DNA of 64,000 nucleotides from assembly GCA_025504975.1 (NCBI GenBank), contig JANUWI010000009.1:1178001-1242000 (forward strand), read 5' to 3'. Both the position numbers and the translations under genes were made by a program. Source of the stretch: Plenodomus lindquistii. Its lineage: Eukaryota; Ascomycota; Dothideomycetes; Pleosporales; Leptosphaeriaceae. Below are positions 20,626 through 31,723 of the stretch, piece by piece. Position 1 is the stretch's first letter. Each line of letters starts with the position of its first letter. The notes beneath the pieces are model-generated. The model saw only the letters and a list, made by a program, of their open reading frames with translations. It was not told the DNA's origin and did no database searches.

Positions 20626-23600
20626 TCATATCCTCCCCCCCTCAACAATTTCCCTTCCAATCAACTCCAACTCCCCACTCTCAGCCGTCCGCCGCCGCTC
20701 AAGCACCCATCTCCCTTCGCCAGACTCGTTGTGCTCACGCACATATGTAACACTGTCTGCTGCACTGCCTTTTCGTGAATGGCCTGCGCGCCATGCACTA
20801 CCGCTTGGTGTCAGCGGCGAGGAGTTTGAAATGGGTGAGATGAAGCCCACGGATTGACGGCGAGGGCCTGTCGAGTTCGATGTAGCTGTTGGAGATGAAA
20901 GCGAAGTATCGATGGATGGGGGAGCAGGTGGTCTCTTCTGTGCTGAATATGGTGACGACAAGGGCATACCGTACGGAGACATGGGGAGTGTGACGTTGGC
21001 TGCGGATGTGAGGTTGAGGCCGCCTGGTGACATGGGGAGGGATGTGTTGTTGCCGTATTGCATACTGTGTTGCGCATACAGTTCGGAGATTGGTGGGAGG
21101 AGCGGCGCCTCGTTGCCGACTGGGCTTGAGAGGGAATTGTGGTCGCTCGCAGTCAGGGTTGGATTGTCAGGTTGGTCCGGGCCATCGCTCGCTCCCTTGT
21201 CCTCCTCCTCCTCTTCCTCATCATATGATGCATTGACAGCGTCCATTAGGCCTTCGTCGTCTTCCTCGTTGCTCTCCAGATTCTCCATATCGTTCCCAGA
21301 TTCATCACTTCCATGACGCTCATCGTTTTGATCCTGCATGCGATTGCCAATAGCACTTGATGATCTAGGTGCGAACTGCATGCCCATGGGAGAGGAGTTC
21401 CGAGGACTACCTGAAGTGCTTCCAGGGAGACTGGCCACACTACCACCAAACGCACCCTTTCGCAACTTCATCAAAGCATCAAGACTCATGTCTTCCGAGG
21501 ACTCGGGCCACCCGTACGGACTCATGCGTGCCAGCTGTGCAAGGCCAGGACTGCTCAATGGCTGATTGCTGTCGCGGAAGTGATTGAGACTGATAAACGA
21601 GTTTCGTGTACTGTACTCGCTGCGCTCAGTAATGGGCGTGAGATTCGGTTCTCGCACTGCATTGCGACCACTCGGAGCGCGACCCAGACTAGATGACCCA
21701 AAGACGCCACCCCACATGCTCGACGATTCTCCAGCACCTGACGCGTAGAAGCCGAATTCCTGACCATAAAAACCTTCATCATCGTAGGCAAGCGCTTCCG
21801 CATTGGCCGCAGCAATTATAGGGTCGTCTTCCATGGCCGAGTCAAAGTCGCTGTAGTCGTAGTCATCCACGTATCCAGATGTCATTCCGAACACATCGTC
21901 CTCGGGCGGGAACACATCGGTATCCAGGCTGTAGCGACCATCATCATGAATCAGGCTGGGTCGCGAATTACTCCTGACAGACGAATCATCAACGTCGGGA
22001 ACAGGCTGCCCCGCGTCGACACTAGCCTTGCGCGCAAATCGTCCATCGGCTTCGGCGCGGTTCGCTGCATCTGCAAGAGCGCTGTGATATGCATTCATAT
22101 TGTCAAAGATGGGCAAAGTCCTCTGCTGCGCGACGGATGTCTTGTGTGCGAGCGAAGGTTCAGACTTTTCCAGGTGCTTAGACATTGTGTCGTCATCCGC
22201 TTCGTAACCCGTCTCAGAGCTGAAGACACCGTGCGATTGAGACGGAATTGGTTGGGCAGCCTCATCAGCATCTGAGAACTTGACTTTCCTGTCGTATAGC
22301 GGCCCGTCAGGGTCGTCAAACACATTTTCGTCAAAGTCTGCAGGCTCTGGATCTTCTTGATCGCCAATAAGGCCATCATCAAAATACATGTCGTCGCCCA
22401 TGTCGAAATGGTTAGAGCTACGCGATTGACTTGCGCCGGCAGTGGCATCTGGCGATAGGTTCGGCGGAGTCGCTGAAGACAAGTCGGTTGATGTTTCCAC
22501 TCGACCGTCGTCGTTCAAAACATGTTCATGAGTACTCGGTCCAGCAGGTTCATGAGGCTGCGAGCCCGTCGCCAAGGCCTTGAATTGCTGAAGCGCCTCT
22601 TCCGACATTGCAAAACCTATCGGGTTCCCATACATGTCCAGAGGTTGCTGCATCTGCGAAAAGCCATACGTCGGATTGTAGAGATTCTGCGCACCAGCTT
22701 GTGTTGATGAGAAGTCGAAGCCGTTGATACCTGAGTCCAGTGTCTGGTTTCCTAGGCCTTCAAACTCGTCTTCCTCACCTATCATCGGTATCTCCTCGTC
22801 AAATCCACCGTCCATGTCATAGTCGTCCATGTCGTCGTACTCGTCGTATTCATCAGCAAACGAGTTGGTCGAGTTTCGGACTTCCTTGGATGCCTTCTCG
22901 GCTTCCTTGGCCTTGTGCCTCTCTTCCAGTATCTTCTCTTGCGCCGAGTCGCTGCCGCCTGGGATTTGGAAGCTGAATCTCGACGCTCTACTACTAAAAT
23001 GCGCAGGTAAGCCGGCTGGTTGAAACGATGGGTCTGTAACCGATGTAGCTCTGGAGCGAGTCTGTGGTGGAGATTTGGTCGACTGCCTCTTCTTGGGAGT
23101 CACCTCTGTGGAGCTGCCCATTGGATTGGGCGATTCTTGTACAGGGGACAAGATGGAAGATCTGGTATCAAAAGCGTGGTGTGTTGGCATGGGAGGTGGT
23201 GATGATGTTTGGGGAGAAGGGATATCCATGGGTACTACAGGTGCAAGTGGCGGCGATCTTGCCGGTGGTGCAAACTGCACCGAGTTTCTCGCCAAAAAGT
23301 CCTTGTTGACCAACGTCTCTGCTCTTATTGCTGCTTGGGACTGCTCATAGCTTGTGTCGTCGTCAAAGTGCTCATGAAAGACGGGCGTGTGCTCTCTGTC
23401 GATCTTGGGAGGACTGACCCGACCCAAGTCCTGGTGCATCTCGCTGCCGCCGATGGCATTATTATACGAATAGTTCCTATTAAGTCTAGGCGCATTGAAG
23501 TCGTGGACAATGTTACCGCGTATACTGGGGTCATAATTATCGGGCATGGAAGACGAGGCTGGAGGCGAGCGTATCGTGACGAGTGATTCGTCTGCAAGCG

Positions 23601-24234
23601 GATCCAAAGCCTGTCCGGATCGTCGGCGCATGAGCAGGGACATGGGATTGCGCAAGTTCAACCGCGACTTGGTTTTGGTCGGCGCAGGCGTGGGGGTGGA
23701 CGTGGACGTGGACGTGGCCGTGGCCGTGGCCGTGGTCTTGGAACTGCTAGACAGCTTCTCACTGATGCCACTCAACAACGAAGTCTGCGATCTCGAGAGG
23801 CCAGGGTGACTGGGCGATGTGGTTGAAGGTGACAAGTGGGTCCAAGACTGAGAAGGAGTATCGAGGTACTGCGCCTGGTCTATCCTGTGGGACTGTCCTC
23901 CGTCACCGCGACTGCCACTGCCGCCAGTGCTCGTGGGGTCGTGGCGAGGGGTGTTGTGCGTCCCAGTGGGCGACGAGGCCTTGTCCAGCTTGGAGGCGAC
24001 ACGCGCGATGGGCGGGAGCTGCGGGGGAAATTGCGATATGGGCGAGGCAGAAGCATGGCTTGCATGGTCCGAGAAGCGCGGCGACGAGAAGGGCTCGGTG
24101 TTGTGCGACGGCGAGGGCAGCGGGCATGCGGCAGGGCTGGGGGTGGGGACTGGCTCGGGCGACGCCAGACTCGAGGCATGATTGCGCTTTGCGTGGCCCG
24201 GTCTCAGATAGCTAAACATGTTGGAGGGCGCCAT
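20626..24234 (-). CDS. 1202-residue low-complexity protein of unknown function
   Basis: A single continuous frame of 1202 residues starts MAPSNMFSYLRPGH. No enzymatic or structural domain was recognised. Most of it is Ser/Pro-rich and predicted disordered by eye. More ordered-looking blocks include NPMSLLMRRRSGQALDPLAD followed by SIRGNIVHDFNAPR (about residues 195-250), an amphipathic charged segment (ERHKAKEAEKASKEVR near 440), and acidic runs (DEYDEYDDMDDYDMDGG and YDEEEEEEDKG). The block around the basic RRRSG and the HDF motif is the best handle for a homology search. The length, absence of stops and codon use support a real gene. It may be a scaffold or polarity/septation factor, but that is a guess. 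Confidence 0.75.
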   Translation of the reverse strand: MAPSNMFSYLRPGHAKRNHASSLASPEPVPTPSPAACPLPSPSHNTEPFSSPRFSDHASHASASPISQFPPQLPPIARVASKLDKASSPTGTHNTPRHDPTSTGGSGSRGDGGQSHRIDQAQYLDTPSQSWTHLSPSTTSPSHPGLSRSQTSLLSGISEKLSSSSKTTATATATSTSTSTPTPAPTKTKSRLNLRNPMSLLMRRRSGQALDPLADESLVTIRSPPASSSMPDNYDPSIRGNIVHDFNAPRLNRNYSYNNAIGGSEMHQDLGRVSPPKIDREHTPVFHEHFDDDTSYEQSQAAIRAETLVNKDFLARNSVQFAPPARSPPLAPVVPMDIPSPQTSSPPPMPTHHAFDTRSSILSPVQESPNPMGSSTEVTPKKRQSTKSPPQTRSRATSVTDPSFQPAGLPAHFSSRASRFSFQIPGGSDSAQEKILEERHKAKEAEKASKEVRNSTNSFADEYDEYDDMDDYDMDGGFDEEIPMIGEEDEFEGLGNQTLDSGINGFDFSSTQAGAQNLYNPTYGFSQMQQPLDMYGNPIGFAMSEEALQQFKALATGSQPHEPAGPSTHEHVLNDDGRVETSTDLSSATPPNLSPDATAGASQSRSSNHFDMGDDMYFDDGLIGDQEDPEPADFDENVFDDPDGPLYDRKVKFSDADEAAQPIPSQSHGVFSSETGYEADDDTMSKHLEKSEPSLAHKTSVAQQRTLPIFDNMNAYHSALADAANRAEADGRFARKASVDAGQPVPDVDDSSVRSNSRPSLIHDDGRYSLDTDVFPPEDDVFGMTSGYVDDYDYSDFDSAMEDDPIIAAANAEALAYDDEGFYGQEFGFYASGAGESSSMWGGVFGSSSLGRAPSGRNAVREPNLTPITERSEYSTRNSFISLNHFRDSNQPLSSPGLAQLARMSPYGWPESSEDMSLDALMKLRKGAFGGSVASLPGSTSGSPRNSSPMGMQFAPRSSSAIGNRMQDQNDERHGSDESGNDMENLESNEEDDEGLMDAVNASYDEEEEEEDKGASDGPDQPDNPTLTASDHNSLSSPVGNEAPLLPPISELYAQHSMQYGNNTSLPMSPGGLNLTSAANVTLPMSPYGMPLSSPYSAQKRPPAPPSIDTSLSSPTATSNSTGPRRQSVGFISPISNSSPLTPSGSAWRAGHSRKGSAADSVTYVREHNESGEGRWVLERRRTAESGELELIGREIVEGGRI
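23690..23742. repeat. Hexanucleotide coding repeat (GTGGAC/GTGGCC)
   Basis: About seven copies of a GTGGMC-type hexamer lie inside the 1202-residue protein gene and encode an alternating Thr-Ala / Thr-Ser tract on the minus strand. Confidence 0.75.
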
Positions 24235-24945
24235 GGCAGCAGATGTTTCTCCGCGCTGACGGTCGACGCTCTGCCTACCAGCGCGGGACTGGCAGTGGGC
24301 GCGGGGGGCAAGGCGCCTCTCAGCGAGGCCATGTGCCAGCGGGCACCATGGCCGGGTCGAGGAGATCTAGGGGCGACGCGGCGCAGTGGGAGGGGGTCCC
24401 TCTGTCAAATTGCGCCGTCGCACAGTGTCGGGAGGGCAAGCGGGCGCAGGAGGCGATGCAGGGAGCGAGCAGGCCGTCAAGCAGGTGCTGGGGTGGTCGC
24501 GCAGTAGAGGGATGGTGTTAATGTCAGTGTCTCGTGGCTAGCAGGGCAGATTCCGCTGCCGTGGTCGTGGTAGTGGTCGTGGTAGTGGTCGTGGCTCGTC
24601 CCTGATGCTCTCTCACAGCCTCTCTCTCCTGCTTTCCCAAGACCGAGCTTAGCCTTGCCTTGATGCAGGGATCCTGCCGCTGCCCGCTTCTCGACTCTAC
24701 CACCTGCGACGTGAATGCAACGCCTCTCGCTTGCACCTTCGCTGTACATCTCCAAATGATTCATGCGCTATGCGCAATCGTCTTACTATGTATACGTACT
24801 GAGGTTCTGACACCGCCCTTGCAGCCGAGACGCGACTAAAGTTGCATCCTGATCTGCTCCAGCCCAGACCCTGAACAATGTGACGTGGGGGGCACTTTTA
24901 GCGCATCTTGTGCCTCTACAGTACTCTCTACACTCCGTCCTCCGT
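24235..24945. other. Intergenic region with a GTGGTCGTGGTA repeat
   Basis: About 710 bp holding the promoter of the 1202-residue protein gene and the 3' end of the carboxypeptidase transcript. Positions 24558-24596 carry three to four copies of a 12-bp GTGGTCGTGGTA-like repeat. No gene was recognised. Confidence 0.5.
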
Positions 24946-26799
24946 CTACAACCCCGCCTTCCCAAACATCCTCGGCCTCCCCAAATTCCTCCTGTCCTTC
25001 CTCCTCACCTTCCCCCCCTTTGCCTCAACCGCCCACGTTGGCTCCGCATCCGGCGCATTCAACGCCGTGTTATACGTCGCGTTCGCACTCAGCACCTCAA
25101 ACTGCATCGTCCCATTCCCCTCTCTATACTCACTTGTCGGTGTCCCCACACTCTTATACCCATCCAAGCTTTCCTTGCCCGTCGCAATATCCACCCGCTT
25201 GAGCGCGCGCTCGAAAATCTCAAGAGAGGCGAGGGGCTGGTAGAAGGGCACTTCGTGGCCAGACTCGTAGATGCGGAGGAAGGAGAAGAGGCCTGATTGC
25301 TTGACTTGGCCGTGCACAATGGCGTCCGACGTTGTGATGTTGGTGAAGCCTGCAGTGGAATAGCCGGTTGCGTTGATCATGGAGGCGACGACTTGGCCGC
25401 CGAGCCAGTTGCAGTTGTAGTCGCTGGTAGTCAATGTTAGCATTGGTCCACCGCTTTGAAGACTTCATGTCATGACTCACGCGTCACCGTAGTATAGCAT
25501 GACTTGGACACCGGCCTCCAACAACTTTTGACAAGCTGCAATGGTGCCAGATGGTCGATCATCATCACCAGTGTTACCAAACGCATTGGACACGGTACGC
25601 GAGCTAGTCGAAAAGTTCTGGTATGCCCCAATCGCCGATTGAACCTCTGGCAAGTTGAGATATTGCTCAAAGTATCCGTATGGGAACGGATCGGGTGTCA
25701 GCTCGCGCATATCGTACTCGTCGCGTCCGCTGTAGATATCAAACGGCGCTTCGACCTTGTCGTAGCAGAAATCATCAGCCGCAGCGCAAATCGAGTTTTG
25801 CCCAGTCGCATAGCAGTGCTTTGTTCGATCCACGCAGTTCCCTGGACCATAGAGATTGTTATACCATTCGGCTTTGACAGTGTCATTGTACGGATCGTAA
25901 TCATACGTGTTGCCAGGGTAGACGGAGTAGTTGTAATACGCCTGGTACTGAACGAGAGAATCAAACCAGCCGTTTCCAATCAGCACGTTCTCAAGGTTGA
26001 TCTTGTGCGCGCCGGTGATATTCTTCGCGTTCTGGTCCAAAAAGTATGAATTGAATACCGGTCCATAGTGTCCACCATAACTCTCAGTCGTGAAACTGAA
26101 GCCATTCCTCGAATACTGTGGGAAAGCACCCATGAAACCCTGCAGAGTCTTCCACATGTTTGGCGCTGCGCTCTCAGTGGTGTTCGCGGTCAGGGTGTGA
26201 TTTGGACTCGAGTATGTACCGCAGGTCCCATAGTTCTGAGCGTAGTCGGGGCATGTGGCGTTGGGCAATTGGACAATTGCGCCATCGTTGGTGTAACCGG
26301 GAATCGGTATCGAGTAAGAGAAGCCAACCTGAGTGGGTTCGTCAATGAAAAGCATATTGCTGGCATTCGTCCACGAGTATGGGTTGTCGAAGGGCTTCAA
26401 ATCTGGGCCGATTCCACATGGTCCCAATTCCTGGAAAAGTCCAATCATAGAACTGGACCCAGGTCCACCTGGCGATGTTAATAGAAGTCCCGAACGTCCA
26501 ATTGGACATGATTGTCACTAACCATTAATCCATACCGTCAGAGGAGCATCCGACGGATCCTGATTACGCGCCTCAAAGAACCACCAAAAGATATGCTGAT
26601 TCTCATCGACATCGGCGTATCCAGAGTAGCTCTTCACTTCAGGATTGAGCTCGCAAATGCCAGCCGGAACCTCCTTATATCGTACATTGATGCCCGCATA
26701 CCCCTCTTTAGTAATGAGATCCGTCGGAGCTGGCACAAATTGTGCGACCGCCCCAGCAGCCAGAAGAGACACTGTGAACAGGTTGGTTTGGCTCCTCAT
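24946..26799 (-). CDS. Secreted serine carboxypeptidase (peptidase family S10)
   Basis: Three exons (26523-26799, 25481-26468, 24946-25423) join in phase to give 580 residues. The signal peptide is MRSQTNLFTVSLLAAGAVAQ. The oxyanion-hole motif WINGGPGSS spans the first splice junction. The triad is visible: Ser222 in TESYGG, Asp423 in GDADYNCNW and His478 in SGHEVPFYQP. Several NxT/NxS sites are present, as expected of a glycoprotein. S10 enzymes remove C-terminal residues from peptides at acidic pH, in the vacuole or outside the cell; the signal peptide without an obvious long propeptide favours secretion. The basic C-terminal tail (KVRRKDRRNLGRPRMFGK) is unusual and may be cleaved. Confidence 0.95.
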
Positions 26800-27909
26800 G
26801 GTGGAGATCTCATGCGCAATTCCTCAATTGGCTAGATGCTGTAAGCTTCATCAACGTATGAACTGCGTCGTGGAATGATTGATCGTACCTCTACTTCATA
26901 CAAATAGTAGCGAGGGAAGAAAGAAGAACCAAGTAGCTCCAGCGAAGTAGCCATGACGACTGCTTATCCAGCTCTGAACGCATGCAGGGTCTGTAAGGTG
27001 ACCCCGGCGTCTTCCATCCCGTTTATTATAAAGATACGGTCACTGTCGTGTGACGACGGCGAGTCCACAGGCCGACCTTCCTTGCTGGGTTAATTGCTTA
27101 CAAGTATACAGGGTGTAGACACATCATATTACATGCCTGCTAGCTTCCGTATTATATCGAGAAAACACCGAGCCATTGGTGTAACAGAGCTGTGCTGATC
27201 GCTTTCCACTATTGGTACGCTCAACTTCGGTTTAATACGGAAGCTAGCAGGCATGTAATCCAATGTGTCAATACCCTGTACGAGTAAGCCCAGATACCAG
27301 GATATAGATATATTGGCCGCTGTAGTGACGCTACGGAATTGCATTCAATCTGCTCCAGGATACCTTCAGCTATCGCATTTGCTTTCAGAGGCAGTAGTTT
27401 GGCACGATAGGCTCGTCCATTGCCGTTGTTGTGACAACTTCAGCAGTACATGGAATGCAAACAGTGACGAGCAAACGTTTACACAAAGAGCTCAAGGCCA
27501 TGGGAAGCTACCCCGCCCTGGTCAGGTTCAAGCTTCGTAGTGGAGAGCTTGGGCAAGCTTATGTAGCTTGACATCACTAGAGATAATGATCAGTGTTGAG
27601 CTAACGTTGCATTAGGCAGGTACGTAGATTGTCAATGCACGGTTGAACTGGCCGACCACGAAGAAGGGCCTACTGACGCGACAAGATCCGTAGGACTATG
27701 AGGAATGTCATACGTTAGACGAGAATGGTGTGAAAATTATAATAGGCACGTCGTGAGTGATGAGGTGAAGAGCAAATCGTTGTTGATTGTTCATTCGTGC
27801 CAAAGCGGCTGTCATTGATCATTTCTCTATTCATCAAGCCGTAGGCCGTCATAAATCCTTCTTTGAACGCCGCTACTCCGCTCAAGGCCAGACATGCTGA
27901 TTGCCTCAA
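26800..27909. other. Intergenic region containing a MITE
   Basis: About 1.1 kb upstream of the carboxypeptidase. Apart from the 170-bp MITE at 27109-27278, nothing was recognised. Confidence 0.55.
27107..27280. mobile_element. 170-bp MITE with 46-bp terminal inverted repeats and TA target duplication
   Basis: The element spans 27109-27278. The left end (27109-27154) and the reverse complement of the right end (27233-27278) match at 41 of 46 positions, and the inner 27 bp are identical (ATTACATGCCTGCTAGCTTC and on to TATTA). Both ends start CAGGGT and are flanked by TA (27107-27108 and 27279-27280), the target-site duplication of Tc1/mariner/pogo-type transposons. The internal 78 bp has no coding capacity, so this is a non-autonomous element mobilised in trans. 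The high arm identity suggests recent insertion. Confidence 0.88.
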
Positions 27910-29017
27910 TCACAATATCGTACCAAACCCAAAGGTTTGTTTGATAGAACGAATGTAGTACTGATCCCAGTTGGCCTTAGTAGGGTCCTCTTGACCAACG
28001 GGCACACCCTTCCATTCAACTCTCATCACGGTCACTGCATCGACATCGTTCTGGTCGAACCAGATTGAGAGAGTTGAGTAGTGTCCTGCCGGCCACTGTG
28101 CCAATCGCCATTTCTGGACGATATGTGTGGGCTCTTGCAACTCGACGTACTCTCCGCTCACGTTGCCGCCAAACAACTCAAAGGTGGCTCCCGGCTTTGC
28201 ACCATTAAATTTGGGCGGGGACCGAGTGAAGGCGGCAATACGCTGGGGATCGGTAAAGGTCTGGAACAGGTTGGCTGCATCTGTGCGGAACTCTGTGCTA
28301 TCGTTGATGGTAGTCACATTGACGACCTTGCCTGAGCTGTTGCTCTGCGACCCAGATGCCTCAGTCTTTGATCCGGACTTGTTCACACTTGAACTTGTGT
28401 ATACCGTGGGCGGTCTGAAGGTTGCACCAGGGTTGTCACCTGGGGCATGTTGGATGTCTTTTCCGTGTTCTGCCATGACCGCTGACCCGAGCTTTGCGAA
28501 GCTCTTGCGTAATTGCGGCAGGATCTTAGATCGAACTAGATCCTTGACAGGCTGTTTGCTGCTCTCATCAGAGTAGACGTCTATCTCAAACTGTAACAAG
28601 TCAGGCAAACTGCTCGAGAAAGGTGGACAAGCAGCAGTGTGGGCGAATGGAACGTACAACATACTCGTCTTCCTCTGTGTCGTGAGCGACCTCGGGGACG
28701 GTAATGGTGCCGCTGGCCTCCTCACCCTCTGCGTTCTTGCCTGCCGACCGAGTCAGCTCGGCCAAGACAACTGGATGCCAGACTAGTCACATACCTGAGT
28801 ATTCCAACTTCAGCTTCACGTCGAATATGGTGATGACCTTGCCCTTGCGCTGGCTCACATCCACGTCACCGTCCATGCTGACGACCTTGTCGATCTTGGC
28901 AGAGACGCCGCCATCCTCAGCAGAGATCTGGACGAGTTCCGTGTCTAAGTACTCCCGCGTCCAGCCTGACACATCCTTGTTGACCCAATGCCAGTTATTC
29001 GGGTTGTGGAGGACCAT
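27910..29017 (-). CDS. AHA1: Activator of Hsp90 ATPase
   Basis: Three exons (28795-29017, 28658-28740, 27910-28590) join in phase to 328 residues, close to yeast and human Aha1. The N-terminal Aha1 domain carries the conserved NPNNWHWV motif near residue 5, which is important for stimulating Hsp90. It is joined by a Ser/Gly-rich linker to a C-terminal AHSA1 (START-like) domain starting at about residue 195 and ending in FGFGTIL. The protein binds Hsp90 in the cytosol and speeds closure and ATP hydrolysis during client maturation. A perfect three-block heat-shock element lies about 350 bp upstream of the start codon, in keeping with Hsf1 control known for AHA1 in other fungi. Confidence 0.96.
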
Positions 29018-30099
29018 GGTGACGGACGGGGAGCGCGATCAATCTTGGCTAGGACTACTGCCAGGTGAGTTAGCAGTGCGACGCGACATATTGCTTAACA
29101 GACATAGGCATGTGGTTTTGAAAGTCAGAGGGCGACTCGAAAGTCTATGCAGCTGATCCGCATTAAAAGAGTACAAGTCTTCTCAGACTGGTGCCAGCTT
29201 GTGTCTCATCATTCGGAAGTTGGGAAGTTTTACATACGCACTGTGCGACTTACCAAACAAAATCTGTGGCAATGCTCAGATTGCAGCGTGTTAGCTTCTA
29301 CAGGTCAGCAGGAAGGGGGGTGTCGAGTTTTTAAAGATGGAGACTGAAGAGGGAGCTTTGGGCAGAACTTTCCAGAACTGAGCAAAGCTCACCTGCCGCT
29401 AAGAGCGGGCCGACCGACTCCGACGTTCCAGTTGCGCTAGCATACACAGTACAACCCCACATTTAGCAGCTGTACAAATCAACTTGGCCTAGAATTCAGG
29501 GTGGGTCGAGTGGTACGATACCAAAGAGCCTTGACCTTTCGCACACCTTTCTCAGATTGACTCTTTAAGCTTCTTGGGTACCCAGTAGTGCACTTTGGTG
29601 GGGTATGGTAAAACCCATTATTATGTCCTCTATCTGCAATGGTTACCTATGATACTCTCCTACGAATCCTACGGAGAGATTTTCTTCGAGCAAGACTACT
29701 CCCGTGCGCTTTGATGGATGCTCGCGCCATTTGGTAGCGCGCAATGCTTCCTCGAGGCATCTTGAAGCGTTCGACTTTCACACTGACGACAAATCCGATC
29801 GTCGTGACATCAGTTGCCCGCATTGTAATCTAGTGCCATGCGACAGCTTCCGAGTCTTTCGGAACTCATTCTTTGCAGCTCTCGTAGACTTGATCACAAG
29901 GTTATGGTCTCCGGAACAGCTTGAACATCCTGGCCTGAGTACGCTGTGCAAGGTCGGTGGAAAGGCGAGACCAAGGTACCATACAGTCGAGTGCAACGGG
30001 ATTCAATTCCACGTGTCTTGAAGTATTCGAAGCTCCCCCGACTTCACTTCTGGAGGTACGTCGGACTGAGTTGAGGAGACTTCCTAGTCGGGTCTCTAC
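29018..30099. other. Intergenic region holding the AHA1 promoter
   Basis: About 1.1 kb between AHA1 and the 3' end of the dynactin p27 gene. The AHA1-proximal half holds the heat-shock element and an AAGGGGGG stretch (29308-29316) that contains the stress-element core AGGGG. No gene was recognised. Confidence 0.5.
29365..29377. promoter_or_regulatory. Heat-shock element (GAA-nn-TTC-nn-GAA)
   Basis: GAACTTTCCAGAA is a perfect three-block match to the Hsf1 site, 348 bp upstream of the AHA1 start codon. Aha1 is a heat-shock-induced co-chaperone, so site and gene fit each other. Confidence 0.75.
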
Positions 30100-30835
30100 T
30101 CAAGCCCACTTTGCATAATTGTTCGGTATCAGCTTCTTGAACATCTCCAGTTGCTTTGCATGTACAGCCAGTTTTGCGTCGAGTAGCTCAGGCCGCATCT
30201 GGAGCGTCTTGTCGATGCGTCGCTCAGTCCCGCTGAACACCACTGTGAAATCCGGCAGTTGCGAATATGGGGGAAGGACCGAGGCGGCCGATATCGTGCA
30301 ATACTATGCTGAGTCAATCTGCATGTTCTAACCCATCTTGCAACCATTGAAACCTCACCCTGCCAATGATACTACCCCTCCCCAACACCGCTCCAACCTC
30401 AATGACGCTTCCCTCGCCGATCTCAGCGGCCTCAACAACCGCATTAGCCTCCACCACCACATTTCTGCCCAAGACCGTACCCTCCGCCCTCATCGACTCC
30501 CGTACACTCGCGCTGCTTCTCGAAGACACCATACTAATCCGCTTCGCCTCGACATCTGGCTCAGGGCCCATACCCACCTTCGCTCGCTCGTAGACTACAC
30601 ATCCCTCGCCGATGACTACAGGCGCGAATGCGCTAGTAAGCTTGCTATGCGGGTGCAAGACCGTGCTTGAGCCGATTGTGATAGGATATGTGCCGGTAAG
30701 CTGGGCATGTTGGGCGATGAGGACGGAGCTGTCAAGGAATATGGACGACGGTTTGGGGAGAAGCGACGTGCGTTTGGGAGCTGTTGAGGAGCGGCGATCG
30801 GGTCCAGGTCGGATGGGTGCGGGTTGTGCGGACAT
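30100..30835 (-). CDS. Dynactin subunit p27 (DCTN6-like, left-handed beta-helix)
   Basis: Two exons (30359-30835, 30100-30303) give 226 residues. After a Pro/Arg-rich N terminus the protein shows hexapeptide-repeat spacing typical of left-handed beta-helices (VVIGEGCVV, TVLGRNVVVEANAVVEA, IGEGSVIEVGAVLGRGSIIG). It ends in the family's distinctive helical tail with LPDFTVVFSGTERR, KQLEMFKKLIPNNYAKW. p27 belongs to the pointed-end complex of dynactin, which helps cytoplasmic dynein bind cargo and membranes. I chose MSAQPAPIRPG as the start because residues upstream of it look like 5' UTR. The Ser-rich insertion SMVSSRSSASVRESMR between helix coils is a fungal-style addition and a likely phosphorylation site. 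Confidence 0.9.
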
Positions 30836-31723
30836 TGTGAAGATGTTTTGGCGGGATCGTGCGAAATGTGGTCGTCGCTCGACGCGTCTCAAGCCCGCAC
30901 TTGAAACTAGCGCAACACCATGTCACGTGCTCTGAGAACGATATCACGGTCGCTGCAGATGTAGGCTTATTCTTCCAAACTTCATCAATCTACATTTCCC
31001 CCATCGTTAACGTGCTCTATGATGTCTTTACGTAGGTCTACCAAGGGCGTCTGCATGGCACTGATCCATTGAGTGTTTTCTGTTTCTATACAACACTGCT
31101 CAATGTCTGTGACTAGGTGCTTAACGGCTCGACACGGCGTCGGAAAGCTTGTAACGCACTACTAACCAGACCCTGTAGAGTGAACAGGGCCATAAGCTTG
31201 TCGCAAGATGTGGGTCTTTTCGAGAGCCCATGCCGTGTTCCTGATAGAGCAAACCTCACAAACCTGGATTGTAACGCCGCACGGTCATGTTACCGACAGA
31301 ACGCCCAATCTCGTACGAGACATTTCGCTCGTGAAAGTTGAATGCAACGCTATACTGGGCACTATCACATGTGCCATCTGTTTGCAAGGAACTCGCTTGT
31401 CGACACAGCTGCCACATCGGGCCAGGATGACACAGCACAATTTTTGGATCATCGAATCTGCATCACATCGTCCTTCGGAACTATGGTCGTGGTTGTGAAA
31501 AATGCAGAATTCGACGTCCACGAACGGAATCAATATTGCGTGGATGTGGGGTAAGTTGTACTGATGTATGCATTGCTATGTCAGGCGTGATGGTGCCTGA
31601 CATCGCCCCTGAGCGTCACTACTGCTTAAGAACATACTTTCATTCAGCATTCTCTTTCAACTCATTTCTCTTGGCTTCTTATTGGCAGACTTTCAACTTC
31701 GAGACCGATCTTCGCATACAAAC
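30836..31723. other. Intergenic region without a recognised gene
   Basis: About 890 bp upstream of the p27 gene. Frames are short and no domain, tRNA or repeat was recognised. Confidence 0.45.

Noticed and set aside
23836..24507. Plus-strand frame of 223 codons
   Set aside because: Mostly antisense to the 1202-residue protein gene, with Arg/Gly-rich composition typical of shadow frames in GC-rich coding DNA.
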